The notes under the pieces are model-generated. The model searched no databases and was not told the DNA's origin. It saw only the letters and a program-made list of their open reading frames with translations. Of a stretch of DNA of 64,000 nucleotides, positions 12,286 to 23,426 are shown piece by piece. This stretch comes from Tenrec ecaudatus (Eukaryota > Chordata > Mammalia > Afrosoricida > Tenrecidae), in contig NC_134540.1 of assembly GCF_050624435.1 (NCBI RefSeq), forward strand, positions 22,842,001-22,906,000, written 5' to 3'. Position 1 is the stretch's first letter. The number at the start of each line of letters is the position of its first letter. Position numbers and translations under genes: made by a program.

Positions 12286-12530
12286 TTCTTGGCATATTGT
12301 TCACACATCATCCAATTCAATAGTTCGATCCCATCCAGAAGAGTTGCACAATCATCACCGCAATCACTTTGAGAACATTGTCTTCACTGGTAAACTCATT
12401 GTTATTCACCCCCAACCACCCCTGCCAGAACCCCATTACTCCAGTTACCGGTTCTATCCATCTGCCATTCCTGCATTTCATTCACAGACAAACATTACAA
12501 AATGTTTTTAACAACGACAACAACAAACTA
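12286..12530 (-). repeat. L1-A-like 3' end fragment
   Basis: Reverse of the old L1 tail: 'attcaatagttcgatccc', 'gaagagttgcacaatcatc', 'gagaacattgtcttc'. Diverged. Confidence 0.6.
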
Positions 12531-12551
12531 ACAACAGTCAAGCGTACTTTT

Positions 12552-12903
12552 AAAATACATTTGTGCTGTTGTTGTCAAGTGCTGTCAGGTGAATTCCAAG
12601 AATTGCTCCAGGGGCAGGGGTTGTTGTGTTTGTTCTGTTATTGGTTTGTTGTTTTGTCTTTGACTGTCTGCTCTACTGAAGGACACCGCCAGGCCTTTTC
12701 TTCCCCAGAGTTGCTGGGTTGTTTGGATGACCAACATTTAGCTTGCCAGCAGAAGTCAAAGAGCTAGCACCACCAGTGAACCCAGACTGTAAATCTTTAT
12801 AGGAGCAGACAGCCTCACCATGCTCCCATGGATCCACCAGTGAGTTTGAACCCTTGACCTTGCAGTTAACAGCCCAGTGCTTAACCCAGCACCACCAGGC
12901 TTC
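12552..12903 (-). repeat. Composite: RTE end plus two SINEs
   Basis: 'gttgttgtcaagtgctgtca' (12557-12580) looks like the 3' end of BovB-like RTE. A diverged second-type SINE (about 12665-12785) and an AfroSINE ('gactgtaaatctttatagga' to 'cagcaccaccagg', 12786-12903) follow. All are in reverse orientation. Confidence 0.55.
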
Positions 12904-13687
12904 ATATCCACTAGTAATAGATCACTCCCAAATTCTCCTGTAAGTCAGTTGATTTACAACTAGATGATTCCATTTCTTGTTCCTGTTATAATGTTTTTAA
13001 TTCAATCAAAAACATTTTTTATTGTGAAATAGGTGAAGTAGGGCAGTTCCTCTTAGAATTCTGTTCTTTATCGTGGAGAAGAAAAGAATAGTTGGATCCC
13101 AAGCTAGCCAATAGTTGTAGCCACCCAAAAAAACAATGCGGGCTGGAAGCCTGAGGGGCAACACCACCAAGCTAAGCACACCTTGCTCTCATTGCATATT
13201 CGTAAGCCAACCAAGCCGTCCCGGCTGGGCTTCTCTCCCTCCCAACTCTTCATCTCTACGCCCACCTTCTCCAGCATTTTGCTGGGATCAACAGCACAGC
13301 ATCCAGGTGATAGCTAGATTTGTTTAAGTGGGGTACACATTTGGGAGAGAACAGGGATAACAGCCAAAGCACAACTCGGGGACAGCAAGCAGGAGTGCGG
13401 GCTAAAACACCAGTTATACAGAGAGTAGGACTCGTTTCTGTAGCTTAGATGCAGAACTCCACTCCATTGCTACCACAAAGTCTACGGTTCTTAAATAGCT
13501 GCATGGCTTAGTCATCTTAATTTACTGTGGATTTGGGAGACTGGATTAAAGAAGGGATTAAATGGATGGATGGGACAGAGAACTATGATTCATTTCACGT
13601 ATTTTGATGCTCGTGCTGTTATTGTAACATCCAGCCGAGACATTCAGACCCAATGGAGAACCTCACTTTTTATTTCTGGTCTCTGAG
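12904..13687. other. Intergenic, no gene recognised
   Basis: No coding signature or repeat identified. A 63-codon frame at 13136-13327 is unremarkable. Confidence 0.45.
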
Positions 13688-13912
13688 AGTACTCGGAGGA
13701 GCATGATGGATTACATCTTGGGCTGCTAACTGCAAGGTCAGTGGTTCAAAGCCACCAGTCACTCTGAAGGAGAAAGATGAGGCTTTCTACTCCCATAAAG
13801 ATTTACAGACTCAAGAAACTCACAGGGGCAAACCGATTCTGCCCTATAAGGGCCTCTATGAGTCTGAATCAACTCAATAGCAATGAGTTTGGATTTTTGT
13901 TTTTTAAGTTTT
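13688..13912 (+). repeat. AfroSINE, near full length
   Basis: Head degenerate ('tactcggaggagcatgatgg'), then 'ctgctaactgcaaggtcagt', 'aagatttacagactcaag', 'tgagtctgaatcaactcaat' and the T-rich 3' end. Confidence 0.85.
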
Positions 13913-14424
13913 TTGAGAGTGGTTGGGGATTAGGGTCTCGGAAATGTTGAGAACTTGAAAAACATGCCACATGACATTTCTAAAGGAAGCAAGTGACACA
14001 TAAAAGGACTGTTAAATGCCTCGCTATGAAAGCATGAATGTCAGCAGACAATAGGGTGTTCTCTGGAAACTGGATTTTAATAGGTTTTTGGTTGTCACTT
14101 TTCTTCTTGTTTCTTCATTATTCACTCCTTAGAGAGATTCACATTCAAAAGAATTTGCTTAAACTTCCCCCTCAAAATCCAATTTGCAAATACACCTGCA
14201 ATTGGATTTTCAACACGCAGTCAGGTGCTATCCTCTGCATGCAAAAGAGTTCCAGCCAAGGAGCCTGCCCACGGCAACCGGCAACCGGCCCCCGGCAGCA
14301 GCCAGGCGAGGCTTTCTATTGGGAGGAAATGGGAGAATAAAGGGATTCAGAGGTTCAGGCTGAAAGTACACTGGAGGGAATATCTTGGATGCTAAGGGAT
14401 GGACCTTATCTTCCATAGCCCAAA
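13913..14424. other. Intergenic, no gene recognised
   Basis: A 100-codon frame at 14038-14340 starts with a hydrophobic stretch, but its second half is low-complexity Gln/Pro/Arg. I see no supporting structure and treat it as chance. Confidence 0.4.
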
Positions 14425-14510
14425 CCAAACATGTTATTGAGTTGGTGCCTACTGACTGAGAGGTACAGGACAGGGTGGAACTGCATCTCGGCTTCTAAGG
14501 TTCTCCTCTT
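14425..14510 (-). repeat. AfroSINE 3' part
   Basis: 'ccaaaccaaacatgttattgag' through 'acaggacagggtggaactgc' is the reverse of the SINE 3' end. Confidence 0.65.
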
Positions 14511-14559
14511 GACTCCGCAACAGCCACAGCAGTGGAATGACTGATGGAGGTTCAAGTGA

Positions 14560-15105
14560 TTGCTGCTACGGTTAGGTGTCACCCGGTCTACTCCCACCCA
14601 TAGTGACCCCATGCCCAACAGCAAGAAGCACTGCACAGTCCTGCACCATCCTCACAACTGCTCCTGTACCTGAGCCCATTGATGCAGCCCCTGTGTTGGT
14701 CCATCTCCTTGAGGGCCAGGCCCTCCTTCGCTGCCCTCCCCCACGTGACCGAGCATGATGTCCTTCAACAGGGACTGTTCTCTCCTGATATGTCTAAAGT
14801 ATGGAAAAGGAAGTCTTTCCATCCTTGCCTCTAAGCAGACCTCTGGCCGTCCTTCCTCCAACACAAATGGATTTGTCCTTTTAGCAGTCCCTGGTACTTT
14901 CGATTTTCTTCTCCAGCGCCACAATTCCAATGCCCCGGCTCTTTACCGGTCTTCCTTATTCAATGTCCAACTCTCTCGTGTCTATGGTGTCATGGAGAGC
15001 ACCGTGGCTTGGGTCAGGTGCACCATAGGCCTGTAGTAACGTCCTTGCTCTTCAACACTCTCTTGAGGTCTTGTGCCGCAGATTTACCTAATGCAAAACA
15101 GATCA
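14560..15105 (-). repeat. BovB-like RTE LINE fragment
   Basis: The reverse complement of an RTE-clade LINE 3' coding region, recognised by 'gcatgatgtccttcaacagg', 'cttccttattcaatgtccaa' and 'atggcttgggtcagg'-type phrases. They also occur at 34.57-35.0 kb. Frames are broken, so no reverse transcriptase remains. Confidence 0.8.
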
Positions 15106-15359
15106 ATGAATGGATTTTAATCACTGTCCTTTAGAGAGTAAAACTGAAAACAGCTGAGCACTTGACCGTGGTGCCACGGGAAGTCTTCAACTTTCTGGAA
15201 GTTGAATGTGTTTCTATCTTAATGTTACTGGTAGAAATCTGTTCAGAAAGTGCACATATTTTTCCTGATACCTAGAAAAAATGTTCCATATATTAAAATG
15301 ACCAGGGGGAGGTCATTTTTTAAATCACTTATCATTATGTTCATGGAAACAACAACCAA

Positions 15360-15560
15360 AATAGGACTAATAAGAATGATCACGGGGGAGAGGGGAGGGA
15401 GGGGGGAAAAAAGAGGACCTGATGCAAAGGGCTTAAGTGGAGAGCAAATGCTTTGAGAGCGATTGGGGCAGGGAATGTGCAGATGTGCTTTATACAATTG
15501 ATGTTTGTATATGTATGGATTGTGATAAGAGTTGTATGAGCCCCTAATAAAATGTAAAAA
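15360..15560 (+). repeat. L1-B 3' end
   Basis: 'aaagaggacctgatgcaaag', 'gggcttaagtggagagcaaa', 'gataagagttgtatgagccc' and the tail 'ctaataaaatg' with an A-rich end. Confidence 0.88.
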
Positions 15561-15574
15561 AAGAAAAGGGAAAA

Positions 15575-15690
15575 AAAAGAAAATGATTAGGGCAAAGAAA
15601 GTACAGATGTGCTTTATATCATTGATGTATGTATATGTATGGATTGTGATAAGAGTTGTATGAGCCCCTAATAAATTGTTTTTAAAAAAA
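15575..15690 (+). repeat. Second L1-B 3' end in tandem
   Basis: Starts in the A-rich tail of the previous copy ('gattagggcaaagaaagt') and repeats 'ggattgtgataagagttgta', ending 'cccctaataaattg' plus A-rich tail. Confidence 0.88.
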
Positions 15691-15954
15691 AAGAATGATC
15701 ACACATTGTGAAGATTATAACCAATATCACTGAACAGTTTGTGTAGAAATGGTTGAGCGGGAACCTGTACACTCCTATGGAAACCTTCCCCTAAAGAACA
15801 ACACAATATTATTTTTAAATGGCTATGGCTTATTTAATCCATTTTTTTCAAATGCATATCAAAATGACAAATTTTGATGTTGTGCCCTCAAGGGCCTCAA
15901 CAGTCAACAAATATGTTTTGAGGACGAGTGTGTGCCAGTCCACCGGGACTTGAT

Positions 15955-16155
15955 CTCAAAATCGCTGCCATGAGTCAGTTCCAACTCACAGAGACCTATA
16001 GAACGGGGCAGAACTGCCCCGGTGAGTTTCCAAGGCTTTAACTCTTCATGGGAGTAGAAATCCCCCGTTTTCTTACTCAGAGAGGCTGGTGGTCTCGACC
16101 TGCTCACCTTGAGATTAGACCAATGTGTAGCCGCTGCACCACCAGAGCCCTTCCT
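15955..16155 (-). repeat. AfroSINE
   Basis: 'aaaatcgctgccatgagtca', 'gacctatagaacggggcaga', 'gagtagaaatcccccg', and the reverse head 'ctgcaccaccagagccc'. Confidence 0.88.
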
Positions 16156-16989
16156 GTCAATCTTGGGAGGAGTAGAAAGTCTCATCTTTCTCCCTGGGAA
16201 GAGAGCTGAATTATAAGAAACTGAATCTGGGCGCTTATACATTCAACTTAGTTGTTAGAAATGAAAAGCTACCAAAAACAAAAACAGGACACTATTGTAC
16301 TAAAAACCTTAGGTAGTCTTCAGGCGAAGAGATCTTTTCAATAAACTCTACCCAAGCGTAGAGTTCATGTTTACAAACCGAATTATGCCAAAGCAATCTT
16401 GCATTCACTTAACAATCACAGTGATGGCAGGTTAGAACAGTGTAAATATTCCCTGGCCTCCTGGAAATTTCCTCTAAACTCATGCTTTGTAGGTGAAAGC
16501 ATCTCCCTCTTGCTAATCGATAACATGATACCTGTTGGTTTTCTTTTGGTTTCTTCCGTGTGCATGATTTGTTGCGAATATGACTGGGCACGTGCTCAGA
16601 AGAGGTCATCAGTAAGGCCCTTCCCTTGGCTGTGCTTTCTCAGCATCCTGAAGAGTCGGGGGGGTGGGTGGCCGGGGGGCAGGGACGCAAGGGCTTTTTC
16701 TGCCCGCTGCCTGCGCACTGTTTGGTTGGCACCCATGTCCTGTCCTTCAGGCTTTCAGAAAGATGCTGAATGAGCTCTCAGTCATCCCTCCCCACACCAG
16801 GACATGCGCAGTGCTTCTCTGCGGTGCGTTGAATCACGTTCTCAGAAGGCTCCGGGGGAACGGTTTGGTTTCTCTCACTCCTTGTAGACATCCACTTGGA
16901 ATGCGTATCTCCTCGAAGTCTAAACTGTATTCCTGGAGCTCCCAAGCTGCAACCATGGCCATGTTCGGCATCATTTCTCAGAAAACAAT
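16156..16989. other. Intergenic, no gene recognised
   Basis: Overlapping frames of 104-124 codons at 16399-17092 lie on both strands. None carries a known motif, and the right end reads into an L1-A tail. Confidence 0.45.
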
Positions 16990-17205
16990 AACCAACTAAA
17001 TCTAGAGACAGTAACCGGATTGATGGTTCCTTGGGGGTATGGGAGGAAAGGCTGGGGGTGGGGTGGGGACTAAGAGAGATGAATCCAAGCATGAAGAAAA
17101 TGTTCTACAGCTGATTTCAGGAATGACTGTACAACTCTTATCGATGAGATTGAGCTATTGAATGGTATGGTATGTGAATTATACGCCAAATAAAACTGTT
17201 GGGGA
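16990..17205 (+). repeat. L1-A 3' end
   Basis: 'tctagagacagtaaccggat', 'gaagaaaatgttctacagct', 'gtacaactcttatcgatgag', and 'gtatggtatgtgaattatac' followed by 'aaataaaactgtt'. Confidence 0.85.
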
Positions 17206-17211
17206 AAAACA

Positions 17212-17412
17212 CATGCAACCCAAACTTACTGCCATGGAGACGCGTGTCAACCTATAGGGCAGACCTATAGAACTGCCTTTGTGTGCTTCTTCTGAGACTG
17301 GAACTCTTGGCGAGAGCAGAAAGCCTCATCCTTCTTCCTCAGAGCAGCTCGTAGTTTCAAACTGCTAACTTTGCGTTAGCCCAACAGGCTAACAGCACGG
17401 AGCCACTTGTCC
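17212..17412 (-). repeat. AfroSINE
   Basis: 'acccaaacttactgccatgg' to 'aacagcacggagcc', reverse orientation. Confidence 0.8.
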
Positions 17413-17414
17413 CT

Positions 17415-17630
17415 GAGAGTCCCTGGGTGAAGCAAGTGTTTAACGCTTGGGGGCTACCAGAAGGGTTGACAGTCGAAGTCCACGCAGCGCGGAGCATCCG
17501 AGAAAGACGCGCTGATCTACCGCCCCCAAAATGCAGGCGTTGAAAATGGTGTGGCGCACAGTTCTACTCTCGCACACAGGGGTCGCCTGGAGACTGAGTC
17601 CGACGCGGCACCCACTCAGCGCCAACCGGC
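17415..17630 (+). repeat. AfroSINE-related SINE, second type
   Basis: 'gtccctgggtgaagcaagtg', 'acagtcgaagtccacgcagc', 'tggcgcacagttctactctc', 'cacacaggggtcgcc'. The box A/B-like spacing of a tRNA-derived head is present. Confidence 0.7.
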
Positions 17631-18339
17631 ACCCTCGCTCCCTTTATCTCTGCACCCTTTCTGTCCCCATACCAATCCGTGTTCTTTGCTTTCATCCCGT
17701 TCTTCCCTGAGATATTCTAACAATCTTCATGTACCCAGGCTTCGTTTCATAACTCTGGTAGCCCCAAACTTGAAGGAGATGAAGGCCAAGTGTTTTCATT
17801 CACCAGATCACCCAAAGTGGGACAGGCCGCTGTCTTTAAAGATATACCAAAGAAAGTTGGTGGTTTTTAAAAGAGAGATAAAGATAGTAGTAACTCAAAA
17901 GTACTTTTACCCCCTTCCTATGTTTTTGTCTCATTTAAACAATCCTTACCAAAGATTTCCTCTCCTAAAATCCAAATTTTCTCTTCATTATATTCCTGAC
18001 AGCCACTACTTCATAGAATCTGGTTCTGGCTCAGTTATTTCCAGAAATTGGATAACTTTTTTTTTTAACTGGCTTTACCAGCAGCGTTCTGTTTAACGCC
18101 TAAATTAAGTTTAAAATCACTCTAAAAATAACTGGATCTCATCGTCTTTCCACTCAGCTCGAATCTATTTTAATGCCACTATTCTCTCCTCTACTATAAA
18201 TAAATTGCAAGGCCTTAACAAACCCTCAGATCATTGTATATGGACACTGGTTTGGAATGGGGTGTTTTAGCATATTCTTACATCCCTCTCCTGGTATTTC
18301 TATTGTGAGACTTATCAACCTTCCTGCAATGTTTTATCT
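17631..18339. other. Intergenic, no gene recognised
   Basis: A 181-codon plus frame (17551-18096) starts inside the SINE at 17415-17630. It is Ser/Pro/Leu-rich at first and later AT-rich, with no domain; it is judged a chance frame. Confidence 0.5.
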
Positions 18340-18440
18340 GTCTATCCAACTAGATCGAGGGCCCTTTGAGGGCAAGAACAGTGGGCTAGTATCAGATCAG
18401 GCTCAGAGCAGATGACCAATAAATGTTTGGTGGGTGAGTA
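18340..18440 (+). repeat. L2-like 3' end
   Basis: 'gagggccctttgagggcaag', 'gctcagagcagatgacc' and 'aataaatgtttggtgggtga' match the typical L2 LINE end. Confidence 0.55.
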
Positions 18441-19182
18441 AGCAAATTCCTTTATTTAGCGTGCACATCTCCATTTACAATTCCATCTCTCTAATTTCCA
18501 ATATTTAGCTTCCTAGACCTAGTCTCCCTCCTGTCCTTTTGATTCCACACGCTCTCTTTCCTCTAGCAAAGCTTGAGGGCAGGAAGCCTCAGGTAACAAA
18601 CTCACCTAGATTACTGACCACAATTCTATGGATTGCAAATCCAGATGTCAAGGAAGTCCTTCAGAGATAGCTTTAGGTCATCTTAAAATTTGCATATCCT
18701 GGATTGTAAATTAGAAGCATTTAGGGTTATTCATTTTCATGGAAATGCCTGACTTTGGATACAATGATGCAAGTCACCTGGAGTCCCCAGAGTCGGCCTA
18801 TGGTTTAAATGTGAAAGGTGCTAGATACAATGGCACATTGGCAATAAAAGAGTCCAAATGCTTGGATCACAATCAAAGGGCAGGCTAGGGACAGGGCAAA
18901 TCTGCATTCTCCCTCTTCCTGGTCTCCGTTGAGGCTTGAAACTCTCTTTTTTCCCCTCACCCACTTTGCTTGGTTTTCTAGCCTTTGTAAAGGGTCCAAC
19001 CCAAGGGTTTGGACAATCCCGTGTCAGAATCGCTGGGGAGCACTCGTTACAATTCAGATGACTGTGCTTCCTGGTTTCCTTCCTGGGGTCCTGGAAGCCC
19101 AGAGTCAAATTCAGTGAGACTACAATGGCCTGAGGCCTCTAGATATCTGAATCACTCTCTCATTCTTAGTCTCACTGTAATG
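18441..19182. other. Intergenic, no gene recognised
   Basis: Short frames on both strands with no motif. No repeat recognised. Confidence 0.45.
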
Positions 19183-19372
19183 GATTCCTTTCCACCTCCG
19201 TCACCCTATGGGACCCAGTAAAACTGCCCCTGTGGGTTTCCAAGACTTTACAGCTCCTCTTCCCCCACAGAAGAGTCTCCTCTTCTCCCAGAGAGGCTGG
19301 TGGTTTCCAAGCTCTGGCCTTGAGGTTAGCAGCCCAATGCATAATCACTATACCAGGGTTCTTCGGGCACCT
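19183..19372 (-). repeat. AfroSINE
   Basis: 'acccagtaaaactgcccctg', 'ggctggtggtttccaagctc', 'ttagcagcccaatgcataat'. Confidence 0.82.
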
Positions 19373-20383
19373 AAATCGCTTCCTAGATAATGCCACGCAG
19401 CCAGACTCTTCTCCCCCTTCCGAACCAGGGGGAGAATGGTTTTCTTTTTTACACCCCCTCCCCCACCCCCAGCAATTGCCTTAACTCTTGGTTCGTAAAT
19501 GAAAGCGTTTTTCAGTGTTGAGAAGCACTGAGTGGAAGAAGCTGAGGAGCTGAACTCAGCTGGATAAGCTTTTGTTGTGGGGCTTTTGTTATTCTTGTAT
19601 TAAAGGAGCTATGCAATGATGTGATGAGACAAAGAGGCCCACAGAGGCGAGCTAAGTCGCTCCATCAAGCAGTAAGCATCTGAGAAAGATGGCTCCATGT
19701 GTCTGAATAAGGACACGGGAAGAAGTGGAGCCACGGAATCATACAAGCCCAGATTGGAAGACAAATTTTCAACACAGGTGACTTTGGCTCCCACCTGCCA
19801 GGCTTTGCTCAAGGTGCGAGGGGCTCAAGGCTCTCCAGGCATGGGACTTGTCCTCAAGGAGCACAATTCAAACCTCGGGTCCCAGCCACCAGGCGCTAGA
19901 GCTTGTGCGCCAGATTTACCCAGTGTGGCCTTTGAGCTCTTGATACTGCTTCCGTGAGCATCATGAGAACAAAAAATGGTGAGGAAGGGGGGCATCTCTG
20001 ACTTTTCTAGAACATTGCATTTTTTCCTGCTAGATGAGAAGGTCACTTAATTTCCTAATAGCATATCTCTTGGTCCATGAGGCACCACCCAACGCGGGCC
20101 TTCATTCCATTGCTTCCATGGTATTATCATCTGCTGCTGGTCTTACTGATTCTGGTCTTTGATATTTGGTTCACTCCTTTTTCATTACCCTTGCTCAAAA
20201 ATACCCCCTGCCTCATCAACAGGGAGTAAAATAAGACACACACGAAAATGATTCCGTCTCTTAAAATTAATTTAAAAATCTAGATTCCCTGAGAACTAGT
20301 TTCAATATTCCTTTCTGTTAGTCGTGGTATTCAGTCAGCACTCATTCACTCAAGATATAATCGACTTGGCCTTTACTACTGAT
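19373..20383. other. Intergenic, no gene recognised
   Basis: No repeat or coding pattern recognised. The 86-codon frame at 19697-19957 lacks any motif. Confidence 0.45.
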
Positions 20384-20602
20384 GGAGGAGCCTTGGTGGG
20401 GCAGGAGTTAGTGGTGGTCTCCTAATGGCAAGGTCAGCAGTTCAAAACCACCAGCCACTCCTTCAGAGAAAAATGAGGCTTTTTAGTCCTGTAAAGAGTG
20501 CTAGTCTTCAAAACTCATGGGGTCAATTTTACCCTATCCTTTTGGGTTGCTATGAGTTGGCATCACTCAATGGGCATGAGTTTGGTTTTGGTTTTGCTAC
20601 CT
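20384..20602 (+). repeat. AfroSINE, full length
   Basis: 'aggagccttggtggggcagg' head, 'aaggtcagcagttcaaaacc', 'tttgggttgctatgagttgg', and the tail 'gagtttggttttggttttg'. Confidence 0.9.
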
Positions 20603-20605
20603 GTG

Positions 20606-20815
20606 GAATCTTGGGGTGGCAGGAAATGTTAACTAGCTCGCCTACTCTCTGAAGGGTTAGAGATTCAAATCCACACAGAGGCACCTTGGAGGAAAGGCTT
20701 GGCTGTCTACTTCTTAAAAAATCAAGTATGGTGGTGCTCAGTTCTACTTCACCACAGAATGAGGTCATCACGAGTCACATCAGAGTCACCTAGAGGACAG
20801 CTGGCTTTTGTTAAG
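20606..20815 (+). repeat. AfroSINE-related SINE, second type, directly after the AfroSINE
   Basis: 'gagattcaaatccacacaga', 'ggcaccttggaggaaaggct', 'gctgtctacttcttaaaaaa', 'gtgctcagttctac', 'catcacgagtcacatcagag'. Same orientation as its neighbour. Confidence 0.7.
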
Positions 20816-21754
20816 TCCAGAGCCTTGAGGTCACAAAGGATAAAAGGAAAACAAACCATAACAATAAACACCATGAAGGGAATGGAATTTTAACCCAAAC
20901 ATAGTGGCTGCATAAGAAGACAGGGCAAGTCTAGGGGGCAGGGTGGGGGTGGCAGTGAGAAAAGGGGTATAGGGGTACTAAGGCCGTCTGGGTAGGCTTC
21001 AGCAGAAGTGATTTTAGGGTTGGAACCAAAAAATGAGACCAAAAATTCCAGGTAAATAAGACCAGTGAAAGCAAATATGTTAGGTTGTCCCACCTGCCAG
21101 GAGTTCAGTACTGCAGATGAAAGAGGGGATGTGGAGGGTGAGGCTGGGCAGCGGGTTCTGCTGTTTAGACGTTGATCACACAGGGCATGGGGAGACAGTG
21201 ACGAAGGTGTGCCCGGAGAGCAGTCCAATCACAGGGAGCAAGTTCAGCTCCCAGGAAGGCGGACGCTCAGGTGGAGAACATTGACGGCAGTGGTTGGCAG
21301 GCAGGAGCTGCTCGTGAGGAGACCAAAGAGCCCATTGCCATGGTGGGCGCTAGAATGGTGAGGGTTCCGCTCCAAATTCAAGCCAAACCATCCTCACTCT
21401 TGTTCCTCATTGCAAAACCGCAATTTCCTGTTTTATGGGCCTGTTTGTGCTCTTCTCTCATCAGGAAAGCTCCTGCTCAGCCGCCCCTGCCAAGCCTGCA
21501 CGTGCACGTTCACCCCAAACACGACTGCTCCTGTGTGCTTTCCCTCAGACCCACGAGAGGAGACCCTCTCTCCGGGGTGACACTGGTCACATTTCATCAG
21601 CACTTCCACTGAAGCGTCCCCCTAGCGAGTGACTTCTGAGCGCCTGTGTGGGGTCTTCTGCTACCCCACACTGACAGAGAGGGAGCAAAGCAGGGGCATC
21701 CATCTGTGTCAATCGGTCCAAGGACTCAGAAGCTGATTGATGCTACTTCATAGG
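20816..21754. other. Intergenic, no gene recognised
   Basis: Open frames of 112-113 codons (20890-21228 minus and 21271-21612 plus) have no recognisable domain or splice context. Confidence 0.45.
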
Positions 21755-21852
21755 GAGCACTGCTCCTCGGTAGCATCTGGGGGTCCCTGTGAGTTGAAGC
21801 CAACTCAAGAGCGGTTTGGTTGGGTTGTGTGGGTTGGTTTGGTTTGGTTGTT
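21755..21852 (+). repeat. AfroSINE 3' end
   Basis: 'gggtccctgtgagttgaagc', 'caactcaagagcggtttggt', ending in a (GGTTT)-like run. Confidence 0.65.
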
Positions 21853-22779
21853 CCTGACCCCCATTACCATCATCCCTGGTAGAATGAGGTGCCCATTCTG
21901 TGGTGGCTTGTGTGCAAGCAAGACAGCAGAAGCTGTGCCACCTGTCTTTCAAATACGAGCAGGGTCCCCTGTACTGGGCAGGTTTCAGCAGAGCTTCCAG
22001 ACCAAGGCTGATGGGGGCCGAAAGGCCTGGGAATCCACTTCTGGAAAATAGTCAGTGAAAACCTTATGGCTCCCCACCGAACACTGCTCCTTGCACTGCG
22101 AGGCACTGGAAATACACGGTAACCACAGCAAGAGATTTGGGCATAGGAATGGCCACAAGGGTAGCAGAAGACTGAGCAGTGTTTTCTTCTGTTGCTCATG
22201 GGGTTGCCGTGACTCGGGGCCCAGGGTGCCAACAGCTAACAGGATCCCAGAGAGGCTCACTTCCTCATCTATATAACTGGACAACTAAGACCTACTTCTG
22301 CAAGGTCTTTTTGAAGAATAAACAAAGTGATAACTAGAAGGCACCTATCACAGAAGCTGAACCACAAGAGGTACCTCATATATGGTAGCTATTCGTGTTA
22401 CTACAGGATTCATTATTCCATTGCTATGAAATCCATGACCGATCCCCATTTGACTCTGCCGCAGCATCGCTCACAGCGATGTGTTCAAAGTCAGAATCAA
22501 TGCCCAGTGGCCTGGAACTACTGTAGACTCACTATTTTCATGCCCTCCTTGCTTCATTCGGGCAATCAATGAATCTGGTAGGTGTGCATTGGAAGGCCTG
22601 CCCTCTCACCAACCCCCATTGTTTGTGTACCTTGTGCCCGTCACTCAAGAGTTTAATCTGGACAAGTCAGCACTTCATGTATTTCCGTTCACAACTGGCC
22701 TATACTTGTATAATTAACTTTTTTCAACAGTGTTTTATATTCTATACCACTGACTGAACTAATGACACTATTAAAGCAT
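21853..22779. other. Intergenic, no gene recognised
   Basis: Overlapping frames of up to 120 codons lie on both strands at 21870-22284, with no motif. No repeat recognised. Confidence 0.45.
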
Positions 22780-22966
22780 AGCAGTTATGAATTTGGCTTC
22801 TAACTGCAAGTTCAGCAGTACAAAACCCCCAGCCAGCTTCACCGGGGAAGGATGAGGCTTTCTAATCCGATGACGACTTGCAGGTTTGGAGACTCACAGG
22901 AGGCAGCTCTACCCTGCCCTGTAGGCTCTCCATGAGTCAGCACTAACTTAATGGCAGTGGAAGTGA
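22780..22966 (+). repeat. AfroSINE
   Basis: 'gcttctaactgcaagttcag', 'aggatgaggctttctaatcc', 'ctctccatgagtcagcacta', 'atggcagtgg'. It abuts the L1-A copy. Confidence 0.82.
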
Positions 22967-23420
22967 TGCTTCCTGTGGACACCAGATAATGTTCTGCAGC
23001 ATAAAATGACAACGATGTCTCTAAGGTGAACCAGAGACATATGTAAATCATAGATGCATGAATAAATTCTGGGCTTGCACTTAATCCTAGCCCCAATCCA
23101 AGAACAAGTACTTCTTTTTTTAAAATTTTGAACAGGTATTTCTTCTTTTTTTTTTTTTAAACATTTTATTAGGGGCTCATACAACTCTTATCACAATCCA
23201 TACATATACATACATCAATTGTATAAAGCACATCTGTACATTCTTTGCCCTCATCATTTTCAAAGCATTTGCTCTCCACTTAAGCCCTTTGCATCAAGTC
23301 CTCTTTTTTCCCCTCCCTCTCCACTGCCCCCTCCCCTTGAGCCCTTGATAATTTATAAATTATTATTTTGTCATATCTTGCCCTATCTGGCGTCTCCCTT
23401 CACCCCCTTTTCTGTTGTCC

Positions 23421-23426
23421 GTCCCC
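23421..23426. repeat. Left 6-bp target-site duplication of the solo LTR
   Basis: gtcccc, repeated at 23909-23914 directly after the LTR end. Confidence 0.85.

Noticed and set aside
17551-18096. 181-codon plus-strand open frame
   Set aside because: It starts inside a second-type SINE and continues into AT-rich sequence without any motif or splice context.
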